From Dactylosporangium sp. AC04546 (GTDB lineage Bacteria; Actinomycetota; Actinomycetes; Mycobacteriales; Micromonosporaceae), in contig NZ_JAHYSG010000003.1 of the NCBI RefSeq assembly GCF_022095675.1, forward strand, positions 1 to 64,000: DNA of 64,000 bases, written 5' to 3'. Shown here one piece after another: positions 44,688 to 51,948 of the stretch. Position 1 is the first letter of the stretch, and every line of letters begins with the position of its first letter. The notes beneath the pieces were generated by a model. The model saw only the letters and a list, made by a program, of their open reading frames with translations, ran no database searches and had not been told where the DNA came from. The position numbers and the translations under genes were made by a program.

Positions 44688-45230
44688 TCAGGTTCGAGGA
44701 GCTGCCGCCCACGTGAACAGCCGCATCGGCACGCCCTCCGAGGCGAACTCGGCCTCCTCGCGCCAGCCCTGCCGGCGGTAGAAGTGCGGTGCGGCGCCGT
44801 CGCGGTGGGTCACCAGCCAGGCCGTGGGGGCGGCCATGACGTACGCGCGCAGCAGGCGGGCGGCGATGCCCCGCCGGCGGTACGACTCGGCGACCATGAG
44901 CTCGCCGACGACGAGCGCCGGGGCGAGCATCCGGGGCAGCGCCGTCGCCGGCGCGGCTTCGGCGACCGCCTTGTCGAACGGCGTGTCGCGCGGCAGGGCA
45001 GGCGGGGCCGACCAGCCGTACACGGCGCCGACGATCCGGCCGTCGTCGCGGGCCAGCCAGCCGCCGGCGCCGGGATTGGCCAGCTGCCGCCGCACGTGCT
45101 GCGGGTAGCGGGCGAGCCAGGTCTCAGGCTCCGACCACGGCGGGCCGGCGAAGCACTCGCGGTAGATGCGGTGCAGGCGGCCGGTGTGGCGCAGCAGGGT
45201 CTCCGGGGCGGCCGGCTGCAGCTCGATCAC
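44688..45230 (-). CDS. GNAT N-acetyltransferase coupled to nur
   Basis: A 180-residue GNAT protein. Acetyl-CoA binding motif A is [26 protein letters not shown] (R/Q-x-x-G-x-G/A). The end [13 protein letters not shown] is the usual GNAT C-terminal segment. N-terminal [33 protein letters not shown] resembles a family of actinobacterial acyltransferases. The GTG at 45230 overlaps the nur TGA by 4 bases, so translation is coupled. It may modify a small molecule or protein linked to nickel (inference). Confidence 0.85.
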   Translation of the reverse strand: MIELQPAAPETLLRHTGRLHRIYRECFAGPPWSEPETWLARYPQHVRRQLANPGAGGWLARDDGRIVGAVYGWSAPPALPRDTPFDKAVAEAAPATALPRMLAPALVVGELMVAESYRRRGIAARLLRAYVMAAPTAWLVTHRDGAAPHFYRRQGWREEAEFASEGVPMRLFTWAAAPRT

Positions 45231-45673
45231 GCCGCCCCCGCCGGGCAGGTGCCGCACCGGCCGTAGACGACCACACCGCCGTCCCGGCCGTCGGGATCGG
45301 TGACGAAGGTCCCGTCCTGGGTGACGTCGGCGACCAGCGCCGCCACGGCATCGGCGGGCAGCTGCCGCACCGCACCGCACCGCCGGAAGACGGTGTGGTG
45401 GTGGGCGTGGTCGGCCAGCCCGTAGGTCAGCGCACCGCCGACCGGCACGACGTGCACGACGTCGATGCGGGCCAGGCCGGTCAGCACCCGGTGAACGGTG
45501 GAGTGGTCGAGTTCGACGCCGTCCGCGGTGAGCCGTTCGTGCACCTCGGCCGCGCTGAGGTGGGTCGCGCCGACCAGGACGCGCAGGACCGCGCGGCGGG
45601 CGTGGGTGCAACGACCACCGGCCGCGCGCACCCGGGCCATCGCGGCCGACACCCGTTCGTGAGCGGCGTCCAT
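45227..45673 (-). CDS. nur: Fur-family nickel-responsive regulator (Nur)
   Basis: A 148-residue Fur-family repressor. The N-terminal winged helix is [49 protein letters not shown]. The metal region [17 protein letters not shown] has a run of His residues as in Nur and Fur. It ends with [15 protein letters not shown], a C-x2-C zinc site. A Fur paralogue next to sodF and a Nik ABC operon, with Nur-type boxes around, is best read as Nur, known in Streptomyces to repress sodF and nickel uptake when nickel is bound. ATG at 45673 is the start. The GNAT gene overlaps its end. Confidence 0.85.
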   Translation of the reverse strand: MDAAHERVSAAMARVRAAGGRCTHARRAVLRVLVGATHLSAAEVHERLTADGVELDHSTVHRVLTGLARIDVVHVVPVGGALTYGLADHAHHHTVFRRCGAVRQLPADAVAALVADVTQDGTFVTDPDGRDGGVVVYGRCGTCPAGAA

Positions 45674-45701
45674 CACCCTCCCTCGGTGCCCCATGAGTTC
45701 G

Positions 45702-45721
45702 TTATTGCAATATGGTGGCAG
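45702..45721. promoter_or_regulatory. Nur box in the nur/sodF intergenic region
   Basis: TTATTGCA-ATATGGT-GGCAGA: left arm perfect, right arm degenerate. It lies between the divergent nur and sodF starts, 37 bases before the sodF ATG, so one site could serve both. A further ATTGCA half-site is at 45732. Confidence 0.55.
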
Positions 45722-45757
45722 AAACAAGTTCATTGCAGTATATCGAGAGGACCGCGG

Positions 45758-46366
45758 ATGTCCGTCTACACGCTCCCCGACCTGCCCTACGACTACGGCG
45801 CGCTCGAGCCGGCGATGTCCGGGCAGATCCTGGAGCTGCACCACTCCAAGCACCACGCCGCCTACGTCAAGGGCAGCAACGACGCCCTCGACCAGCTCGC
45901 CGAGCTGCGCGAGAAGGGCGACTTCGGCGCGCTCGTCGGACTGGAGAAGACGCTGGCGTTCAACCTGTCCGGGCACGTACTGCACTCGATCTTCTGGGGC
46001 AACCTCTCCCCCGACGGCGGCGACCGCCCCGAAGGTGACCTCGCCGCCGCGATCGACGAGCACTTCGGCTCGTTCGAGGCGTTCGCGGGCCAGCTGTCCG
46101 CGGCGACGAAGTCGGTGCAGGGCTCGGGCTGGGGCGTGCTCGCCTGGGAGCCCCTCGGCAAGCGACTGCTGGTCGAGCAGGTGTACGACCACCACGGAAA
46201 CGTCGGGCAGGGCTCCACGCCGCTGCTGGTCTTCGACGCCTGGGAGCACGCCTACTACCTGCAGTACAAGAACGTCCGCCCCGACTACGTCGACCGGCTC
46301 TGGAACCTCGTCAGCTGGGCCGACGTCCAGGCCCGCTACACCGCCGCCACCGCACCGGCGGCCTGA
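45758..46366 (+). CDS. sodF: Superoxide dismutase, Fe/Mn type (SodF)
   Basis: A 202-residue cytosolic Fe/Mn SOD. Metal ligands are the His of [14 protein letters not shown], the His of [16 protein letters not shown], and Asp and His in [25 protein letters not shown] is the family signature. Whether Fe or Mn is used cannot be told with certainty; the Nur context points to Fe, as in Streptomyces, where sodF is repressed by Nur and replaced by Ni-SOD when nickel is plentiful. No sodN is in the window. Confidence 0.95.
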   Translation: MSVYTLPDLPYDYGALEPAMSGQILELHHSKHHAAYVKGSNDALDQLAELREKGDFGALVGLEKTLAFNLSGHVLHSIFWGNLSPDGGDRPEGDLAAAIDEHFGSFEAFAGQLSAATKSVQGSGWGVLAWEPLGKRLLVEQVYDHHGNVGQGSTPLLVFDAWEHAYYLQYKNVRPDYVDRLWNLVSWADVQARYTAATAPAA

Positions 46367-46367
46367 C

Positions 46368-46631
46368 ATGACCGGACCGTCCCCGGCCCGCACCGCCGAG
46401 GCGGTCCAGCGCGCCGCCGGGGTCATCGCCGCACGCCAACGCGGTGACCTCGACGGCGCCGAGGCCCTCCTCACCGCGTTCCCCACCGCGGCCGAACAGG
46501 CCCGCGCGTTCTGCCTGCTCGCCGAACTCGCCCTCGGCATCCTCCGCTCGCAGACCGGCCAGACCATGGACGAAGTCGTCCGAGAACTCAACCTGCTCGT
46601 CGAACAGGCCCTCGGCGCACCGCCGCCGTAG
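46368..46631 (+). CDS. Small helical protein co-transcribed with sodF
   Basis: An 87-residue helical, cytoplasmic protein (AEAVQRAAGVIAARQRGDLDGAEALLTAFPTAAEQARAFCLLAELALGILRSQTGQTMDEVVRELNLLVEQAL as predicted helices in sequence). I do not recognise a family. Its ATG is 1 base after the sodF stop, so it is translated from the same mRNA and is likely under the same Nur control. It might be a partner of SodF. Confidence 0.65.
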   Translation: MTGPSPARTAEAVQRAAGVIAARQRGDLDGAEALLTAFPTAAEQARAFCLLAELALGILRSQTGQTMDEVVRELNLLVEQALGAPPP

Positions 46632-46665
46632 GCCCAGAAGGCCCAGAAAGCCCGGCCGACCGGTG

Positions 46666-47241
46666 TCAGCCGCGGACCGCCGCCTCGTACAGCGCGGGGA
46701 TCCCGCCGGCCAGGCCTGGCTCGAAACCGTCCAGGACCACCCACACGTTCGGCACGCTCGCCAGGGCCGTGGCCACGACCTCGTCGGTGTCGCGCAGCCA
46801 GGCCAGGTGCCGCAGCGCGTGGGCGACCACCGCATCGGCGGCGACGTGCGGTGGGCTCGGCGCTGCCGGGTCACCCGAGTGGGCGAGTTCGCGCGACACC
46901 AGCGGTACCGCGTCCGCATCCGGCACACCGTCCAGCACCGCGACGTAGGTCAGCACGACGCGACCCGCGTCGAAGCGCCACGACGTGGAGTGCAGAATCG
47001 TGAGTGGAGGCGGCGCCCAGTCTGGCTGAGGACCATCGCGCTGGACGCCGCCCTGCCCGGCCGACACAGCCACCGGCCGAGCGCTCACCGGCGAGCTGAC
47101 CAGCCCGGCCGCGACCAGGTCCGGTTGAGCGTCACGCGGCAGATCCCCGTCGACGCGGCGGTAGTACACCGCCGCGTCGCGAGCCGCCACGATCAGCACC
47201 TCAACCCGGACCGGCGCCGGCCCACGATCGTCTCGCCCCAT
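46666..47241 (-). CDS. Unknown protein with an upstream Nur box
   Basis: About 191 residues from the ATG at 47241 (an upstream in-frame ATG at 47277 falls in the box and is less likely). The soluble sequence has RVEVLIVAARDAAVYYRRVDGDLP and a following stretch VLHSTSWRFDAGRVVLTYVAVL-like (as ILHSTSWRFDAGRVVLTYVAVLDG). A helical C-terminus is VAHALRHLAWLRDTDEVVATAL, then VWVVLDGFEPGLAGGIPALY. No named domain is recognised. The Nur box lies 20 bases upstream of the start, placing it in the nickel regulon. Confidence 0.65.
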   Translation of the reverse strand: MGRDDRGPAPVRVEVLIVAARDAAVYYRRVDGDLPRDAQPDLVAAGLVSSPVSARPVAVSAGQGGVQRDGPQPDWAPPPLTILHSTSWRFDAGRVVLTYVAVLDGVPDADAVPLVSRELAHSGDPAAPSPPHVAADAVVAHALRHLAWLRDTDEVVATALASVPNVWVVLDGFEPGLAGGIPALYEAAVRG

Positions 47242-47260
47242 CAGTGCAACTCTCCTGTAT

Positions 47261-47277
47261 TTGCCAGGAAGTTGCAA
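47261..47277 (-). promoter_or_regulatory. Nur box upstream of the unknown gene
   Basis: TTGCC-AGGAAGT-TGCAA: one mismatch from TTGCA-N7-TGCAA. Placed right before the ATG of the 46666-47241 gene. Confidence 0.6.
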
Positions 47278-47289
47278 CAGTGACTCGTC

Positions 47290-47639
47290 CGAGGCCGCAC
47301 GATGCGCCGAGCAGCCGCCGGCTCCCCGCTACCGGCGGAGCCTCGGGTCCGCCAGACAGACACGTGGAGTAACGCGATGAGCACCATGCAGGCGAGGTCG
47401 ATGAGCACTGCGGTGGCGGAGACTGCGATCCAGAGGATGCCAGCTCTCGTGGAGGCGGCGAAGTCGCCCAGTGCCTGGACGGCGGCGAACTCAACGAGTA
47501 CGGAACCGCGCAGATCGACCGGGGCCAGGGAGGCGACGGCGGAGTGCCGGGCGGTCACGACGATGCCGATACCGATCCCGGCGAGTACGGACGGGACGGT
47601 CCCAGCAATCGCGAACAGGGCGACACCTGCAGCCGGGCA
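47290..47639 (-). pseudogene. MFS transporter C-terminal remnant
   Basis: An open frame without a start reads GVALFAIAGTVPSVLAGIGIGIVVTARHSAVASLAPVDLRGS, then AAVQALGDFAASTRAGILW and an ending helix. The G-I-V.TA.HSAVA.LAP...RGS....AAVQ..G..AAS..AG.LW pattern matches the last third of MFS permeases. The first two thirds are missing and the frame runs on into the Nur-box region. Not the same subfamily as the MFS gene at 30.46 kb. Confidence 0.55.
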
Positions 47640-47695
47640 CCGACGAGATCCGGGAGACTCGCAGAACCGATGCTCGGCTGCTCGGCCGTTTGTGC

Positions 47696-48523
47696 TCAGC
47701 TCAGTGAGACGAGGTGTACTGCGGCGACCGTGACCAGGGAGGCGCCGACGAGGGTGACGCCGCCCGCCGCGAGGACCGGGGTGACTCGGGTGGCCCGGCG
47801 CAGTGCGGTGTGCGATCGGGCGCTGCGGGTGATGAGGGAACTGCCGGCGACGGCGAGCGCGCCGACGGTGAAGAGTACGACCGCCATGCCGATGCCGAAG
47901 GTGAGGACGAGCAGCAGGGCGAAGCCGGCGCGGCCGAGGAACAGTCCCGTGGTGAGGATGAGGAAGGCGGCCGGCGACGGGGTGAGCCCGCCGGAGATGC
48001 CGAGCAGGAACAGACCTGGACGTTTGGCGTGCTGGTGGTCGTGTTCATGGCCGTGATTGTGGCCGTGGCTGCGATCGTGGCTGTGGCTGTGGCTGTGGCC
48101 GTGGCCGTGGTCATGGCTGTGGCCGTGGTCATGGCCGTGGCCCGCGGCGCGCAGGTGTCGGCGTAGCAGCCACAGGCCGGTGGCGAGGACGATCACGCCG
48201 GCGGCGATCTGGAGCCACGTGGTCAGTTGCTCCATCCGGACGACGTTGGACAGGGACAGGAACGTCCAGGCGACGCCGATCACGAGCACGGAGACGGTGT
48301 GCATGGCGGCGACGGAGCCGCCGAGCCAAGCGGCGTCACGGATGCGGCCGCGGGAGCCGGCGAGGTACGCGGCTGCGAGGGTTTTGCCGTGTCCGGGGGT
48401 CACCGCGTGCCCGGCGCCGGCCAGGAAGGCGAGCACGAAGGCCAGCAGTGATATGCCGGGTGTGTGGATGAGGCCCTGCAGCCGGTCCGAGATGGACGTG
48501 GCGTAGGCGGTGAGAGCGTTCAT
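47696..48523 (-). CDS. NicO/RcnA-type nickel-cobalt transporter with His-rich loop
   Basis: A 275-residue protein with six to seven transmembrane helices. Helix 1 has AFLAGAGHAVTPGHGKTLAAAYLAG, the NicO motif with metal-binding His residues. A central cytoplasmic loop is His/Gly/Asp/Ser-rich: AGHGHDHGHSHDHGHGHSH and continuing, about 35 residues with some 16 His. The second motif GISGGLTPSPAAFLILTTG follows. RcnA proteins export nickel and cobalt, while UreH-type relatives import; the His loop suggests export. ATG overlaps the secreted-protein stop (ATGA). Confidence 0.9.
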   Translation of the reverse strand: MNALTAYATSISDRLQGLIHTPGISLLAFVLAFLAGAGHAVTPGHGKTLAAAYLAGSRGRIRDAAWLGGSVAAMHTVSVLVIGVAWTFLSLSNVVRMEQLTTWLQIAAGVIVLATGLWLLRRHLRAAGHGHDHGHSHDHGHGHSHSHSHDRSHGHNHGHEHDHQHAKRPGLFLLGISGGLTPSPAAFLILTTGLFLGRAGFALLLVLTFGIGMAVVLFTVGALAVAGSSLITRSARSHTALRRATRVTPVLAAGGVTLVGASLVTVAAVHLVSLS

Positions 48524-49245
48524 GCCGTCGCCCGCCGCCGGTGCAGCCGGCGGGCCACCAGGACCGCGGCGATCACGGCGATCGCCACCGCAGCGACGAC
48601 GGTGGCGATCTGCACGGCCGCGCTGCGGCCGAGGCTCGGGTCACCGCCCGTGGGTGCGCCGGCCACGGTCCAGTCGTGGGTGTCTTTGCCGGCTTCGTAC
48701 ACCGTGCGCTGGCCGCCAGGGCCGGTGGCGAGGGTGCGATACGCGGGATTGAGGTCGGTGAGCATGCGCACGGTGACGGTGGCCGCGGCGATCGGGCCGG
48801 GGCAGGCGTAGTCGGCGATCGCGCCCTTCAGGTCAAGGGCGCGTGGGGGTTCGAGCTCGCCGGTGCACGGCCGTCCGTCGTCAGTGACCGTGATCTGCCG
48901 GAGCAGGTACGCGGCGAACTGCTCGGACGAGGCGATCACGGCTGGATCGGTGTACCGGTAGTCGACGCTGCCGTCGGGCTTGACGCGGTCGGACGGCAGC
49001 AAGCCGAGGGACACCCCGAGCAAGGTGAGGTCGTCCGGGCCGCCGACCCGCCAACGCACATGGACGACCTCGGGCCGCTGATCGTCGAAGGTGACGGCCA
49101 CGGTCTGCGGATCGCCGAAGGGGTGCGCCGCCGCCGGGGTCGCCACCGCCGCCACGGACGCGCTCGCCAGCCCAGTTGCGGCACAAACGGCCAGCGCGCG
49201 GACGGCGACCAGCCTCCGCCATCGTCGATGCCTGTGGAAGGCCAA
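48520..49245 (-). CDS. Secreted membrane-anchored partner of the NicO transporter
   Basis: About 241 residues from the TTG at 49245 (GGAG 8 bases upstream; an in-frame GTG at 49314 has no such site). A signal peptide ends at AAA before HPFGDPQTVAVTFDDQRPEVVHVRWRVGG, an N-terminal His after cleavage as in the DUF1007-type partners of NicO genes. A C-terminal helix (VQIATVVAAVAIAVIAAVLVARRL) anchors it. A Cys pair (GRPCTGELEPP, DYACPGPI) may form a disulphide. Its end overlaps the transporter start, so the two act together, probably in binding Ni/Co outside the membrane. Confidence 0.75.
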   Translation of the reverse strand: MAFHRHRRWRRLVAVRALAVCAATGLASASVAAVATPAAAHPFGDPQTVAVTFDDQRPEVVHVRWRVGGPDDLTLLGVSLGLLPSDRVKPDGSVDYRYTDPAVIASSEQFAAYLLRQITVTDDGRPCTGELEPPRALDLKGAIADYACPGPIAAATVTVRMLTDLNPAYRTLATGPGGQRTVYEAGKDTHDWTVAGAPTGGDPSLGRSAAVQIATVVAAVAIAVIAAVLVARRLHRRRATA

Positions 49246-49442
49246 GGAACACGCTCCTGGCGGGTGCCGATGCAGCGAACGGCGCTGAGTCTGCCGAGCG
49301 TTGCGAACACGCACAGGCGAAGGTAGTGATCAACACGGAACGCTTACATGAACAAATGCGCGGAGTGCCGCGGCCGATGTGAGGTACGCAATACCGGGGT
49401 GGAGCAGACTGTCGCTGAAACCGGCACGGTGCCAGTTCGTAG

Positions 49443-49640
<198 letters not shown>

Positions 49641-49809
49641 GCACCGAAGACCCGCCAACCGCCGGGTCTGCGCCCTCGCCGCCGAGCGGTGCACAGCCCG
49701 CGGGATCGCCCTGGGGTGCTCCAGCACTGGCTCGTCCTACTTCCGGTGGCCATGTACGCGACTCTCATCACCTCTGATGGCCGGTCATCGTCTATGGATC
49801 TCGGTCGCT

Positions 49810-50052
49810 TCAGTCCATCGATGGGGCCCTTCTGTTGGTGAGCGCGGCGAGCGCCGCCTGCAGCTGCTCCACCTGCGCAAAGGTCAGATCATGCGGGTCT
49901 TCGGCGCCACGGCGCGTCACGAATGTGACGCCTACGAATGAGGTACCGCGGCGGCCTACGAGCTCCAGGTTCACGCCACATCCGGCACCTTCGTCGAATC
50001 GAACGGTACAAGTGGGCGGATGGTCACCGATCGGATCGCGCCGGACATTCAT
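49810..50052 (-). CDS. Small unknown protein
   Basis: An 80-residue acidic/neutral soluble protein: MNVRRDPIGDHPPTCTVRFDEGAGCGVNLELVGR, then TSFVGVTFVTRRGAEDPHDLTFAQVEQLQAALAAL. A beta-sheet start and a C-terminal helix are predicted. The ATG at 50052 has AGGAG 8 bases upstream. No family recognised. Divergent from the XRE gene. Confidence 0.6.
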   Translation of the reverse strand: MNVRRDPIGDHPPTCTVRFDEGAGCGVNLELVGRRGTSFVGVTFVTRRGAEDPHDLTFAQVEQLQAALAALTNRRAPSMD

Positions 50053-50220
50053 CGAAACGCTCCTGGAATCGAGCACCGGAAAGGCGAACAGGCGGTCTGG
50101 CATTCGTTGTCCACGTCGCTGTCCGCCCGATAGCAAGAGGCTACGATTGGGCGGCGGAGCGCGGAACCGACCGCCGGTACGGGTACATTGCGCGGCAAGC
50201 GGACGGTCCGGGAGTGAATT

Positions 50221-51339
50221 ATGGCGCGCGGGCAAACAACACTGACTGGGAGTCCGGGTTCGCGGGTGGTCGGCGTGGTGTCGGGCTTTGTCTTGAAGCT
50301 CGCCCGGCAGTCGACCGCGCTGACTCAAGAACGTCTGGCCGAGGAGATCGGCGTCGACGTCAGCACTGTGCAGGGTTGGGAGTCCGGCCGCCGCCCGCTC
50401 TCGGCCGTCACCGCCGGCGACTTCCTGCGGCTATGCGGCCGGCTATCCCGTTTGGGCGCCCCAGCATCGACAGGGCGCCATCTTCGCGAAGCGATCGAGG
50501 CCGACCAGGTGCTATCGACTGGCATCGCGGCCGGGACCGCTTGGGTAGCCCCGGACACTCATCCACTTGCCGCGAGCGTGCACCGCTGGACCATCACCAA
50601 CCTGATCACCTGGCCGATCATCGGGAAGCTGCCCCAGCACCTGCATGCGTTCACGATCACCGCAAAACGCCGTGGACCTGTCCCCGCACAACCATCGCTC
50701 AGTGCCGAGCAGCGGATCAGGTTCTTCAATCATCTGTTGACCGTTGCGCAGCGGGCTGGAGGCGCCGACGAAGCGCTCCTGCGGCGACAAGCGGTCTACC
50801 TGCTGGGCTTTGACGGCCGATCGGAGATCGTCGACTGGCTCCGCGGTGAATGGCATCGGGCTGGACGCCGGCGACTCGCGCTGGGAGACATTGCCGGCCT
50901 GCTGGAGGCCCGCTCGGCATCGGTGGCGCTCGCTGCAGCGGGCGACAGCACCCACCTCTACGACTTCGTCGACCACATGACCGACGGACCCGGTGAAGTG
51001 GCAAACCTGAACTACTGGGCTTACTGGATCGGCGAGCTCAGCGACGAGCAGACTGACGACGCGTTCATGTTCAACGCCGACACGCGATCCTGGACCGGCG
51101 CTCGACTGCTCCAGCATCTGGTGCATCGCCTCGACGACGACTCTCCGCTCCTCCCGCTGAACGTCTGCACGCTGCATGCGCTGATCGCCTCTCGGCCCTC
51201 GTTGCTCACCGGCCGCCCCGCTGTTCGTGCCTCACTCGGCGACGCACTCGCTAAGCTGGCTGCCACCAGGCCATTGGGCCGTACCGGACGTGACCAGCTC
51301 GCCGGCCTGCAGTACGCGGTCCGCATCGCGGACCGATAG
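50221..51339 (+). CDS. XRE-type helix-turn-helix regulator with large C-terminal domain
   Basis: A 372-residue protein. The helix-turn-helix is FVLKLARQSTALTQERLAEEIGVDVSTVQGWESGRRPL (about residues 23-60). The remaining ~300 residues are helical, with no other domain recognised. Proteins of this make-up are common in actinobacteria beside HD-domain genes. The HD gene follows 21 bases after its stop, so they form a two-gene operon and the regulator may sense a nucleotide the hydrolase acts on (inference). Confidence 0.8.
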   Translation: MARGQTTLTGSPGSRVVGVVSGFVLKLARQSTALTQERLAEEIGVDVSTVQGWESGRRPLSAVTAGDFLRLCGRLSRLGAPASTGRHLREAIEADQVLSTGIAAGTAWVAPDTHPLAASVHRWTITNLITWPIIGKLPQHLHAFTITAKRRGPVPAQPSLSAEQRIRFFNHLLTVAQRAGGADEALLRRQAVYLLGFDGRSEIVDWLRGEWHRAGRRRLALGDIAGLLEARSASVALAAAGDSTHLYDFVDHMTDGPGEVANLNYWAYWIGELSDEQTDDAFMFNADTRSWTGARLLQHLVHRLDDDSPLLPLNVCTLHALIASRPSLLTGRPAVRASLGDALAKLAATRPLGRTGRDQLAGLQYAVRIADR

Positions 51340-51360
51340 ACCGGCAGAGAGGACATCAAC

Positions 51361-51921
51361 GTGCCAGATGACGCTGAGGCGCTGGCCGCGTTCGGGTACG
51401 AACTTGGTTTGTTGAAACGCATTCGACGCTCCGGTTGGTGGCACGCGGGCGTGCGAGACCCGGAGTCAGTCGCCGAGCACACGACGAGGACGGCTCAGCT
51501 CGCCGCGATCATCGCGGCCGAGGAAGGCGGTGATCCCGCCCGTGCCGCGTTTCTCGCCTTGTGGCACGACACCCAGGAGACCCGTACCGGCGACCTGCCG
51601 CACACCGCCATCACGTACCTGAGCAAGCCGGACCCGCGTCGTATCACAGCCGATCAGACCGACCGTCTCCCCGAGCGCAGCCGCGACGCGATCCGCGGTG
51701 CTGTCGACGAGTACGAGTCACGGCAGTCGCTCGAAGCCGTGTGCGCCAAGGACGCGGACAAGCTTGAAATGCTGCTGCAAGCCGTGGAGTACCGCGACGT
51801 CGGCGTCCATCGGGTTGACGGCTGGATCGACTCGGCGCGCAACGACCTCAAGACCGCAACTGCCAGACGAGTCGCCGAGGCAGCGGTCACTCTGTCTCCG
51901 CTGGCTTGGCGCGACCGCTAG
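51361..51921 (+). CDS. HD-domain nucleotidase (YfbR/HDDC2-like)
   Basis: A 186-residue HD-superfamily phosphohydrolase. Metal ligands are the His of SVAEHTTRTAQLA, the HD pair of LALWHDTQETRTGDLPHT and a later Asp in CAKDADKLEMLLQAVEY. This arrangement matches YfbR/HDDC2 5'-deoxynucleotidases. Start GTG. Paired with the XRE regulator. Acts in the cytoplasm on a nucleoside monophosphate (family inference). Confidence 0.87.
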   Translation: MPDDAEALAAFGYELGLLKRIRRSGWWHAGVRDPESVAEHTTRTAQLAAIIAAEEGGDPARAAFLALWHDTQETRTGDLPHTAITYLSKPDPRRITADQTDRLPERSRDAIRGAVDEYESRQSLEAVCAKDADKLEMLLQAVEYRDVGVHRVDGWIDSARNDLKTATARRVAEAAVTLSPLAWRDR

Positions 51922-51948
51922 AAATTGGATGGCTCGGCGAACGAAGTG

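Noticed and set aside
44784..45266. Plus-strand frame opposite the GNAT gene
   Set aside because: Antisense shadow with typical Arg/Gly/Ala-rich composition.
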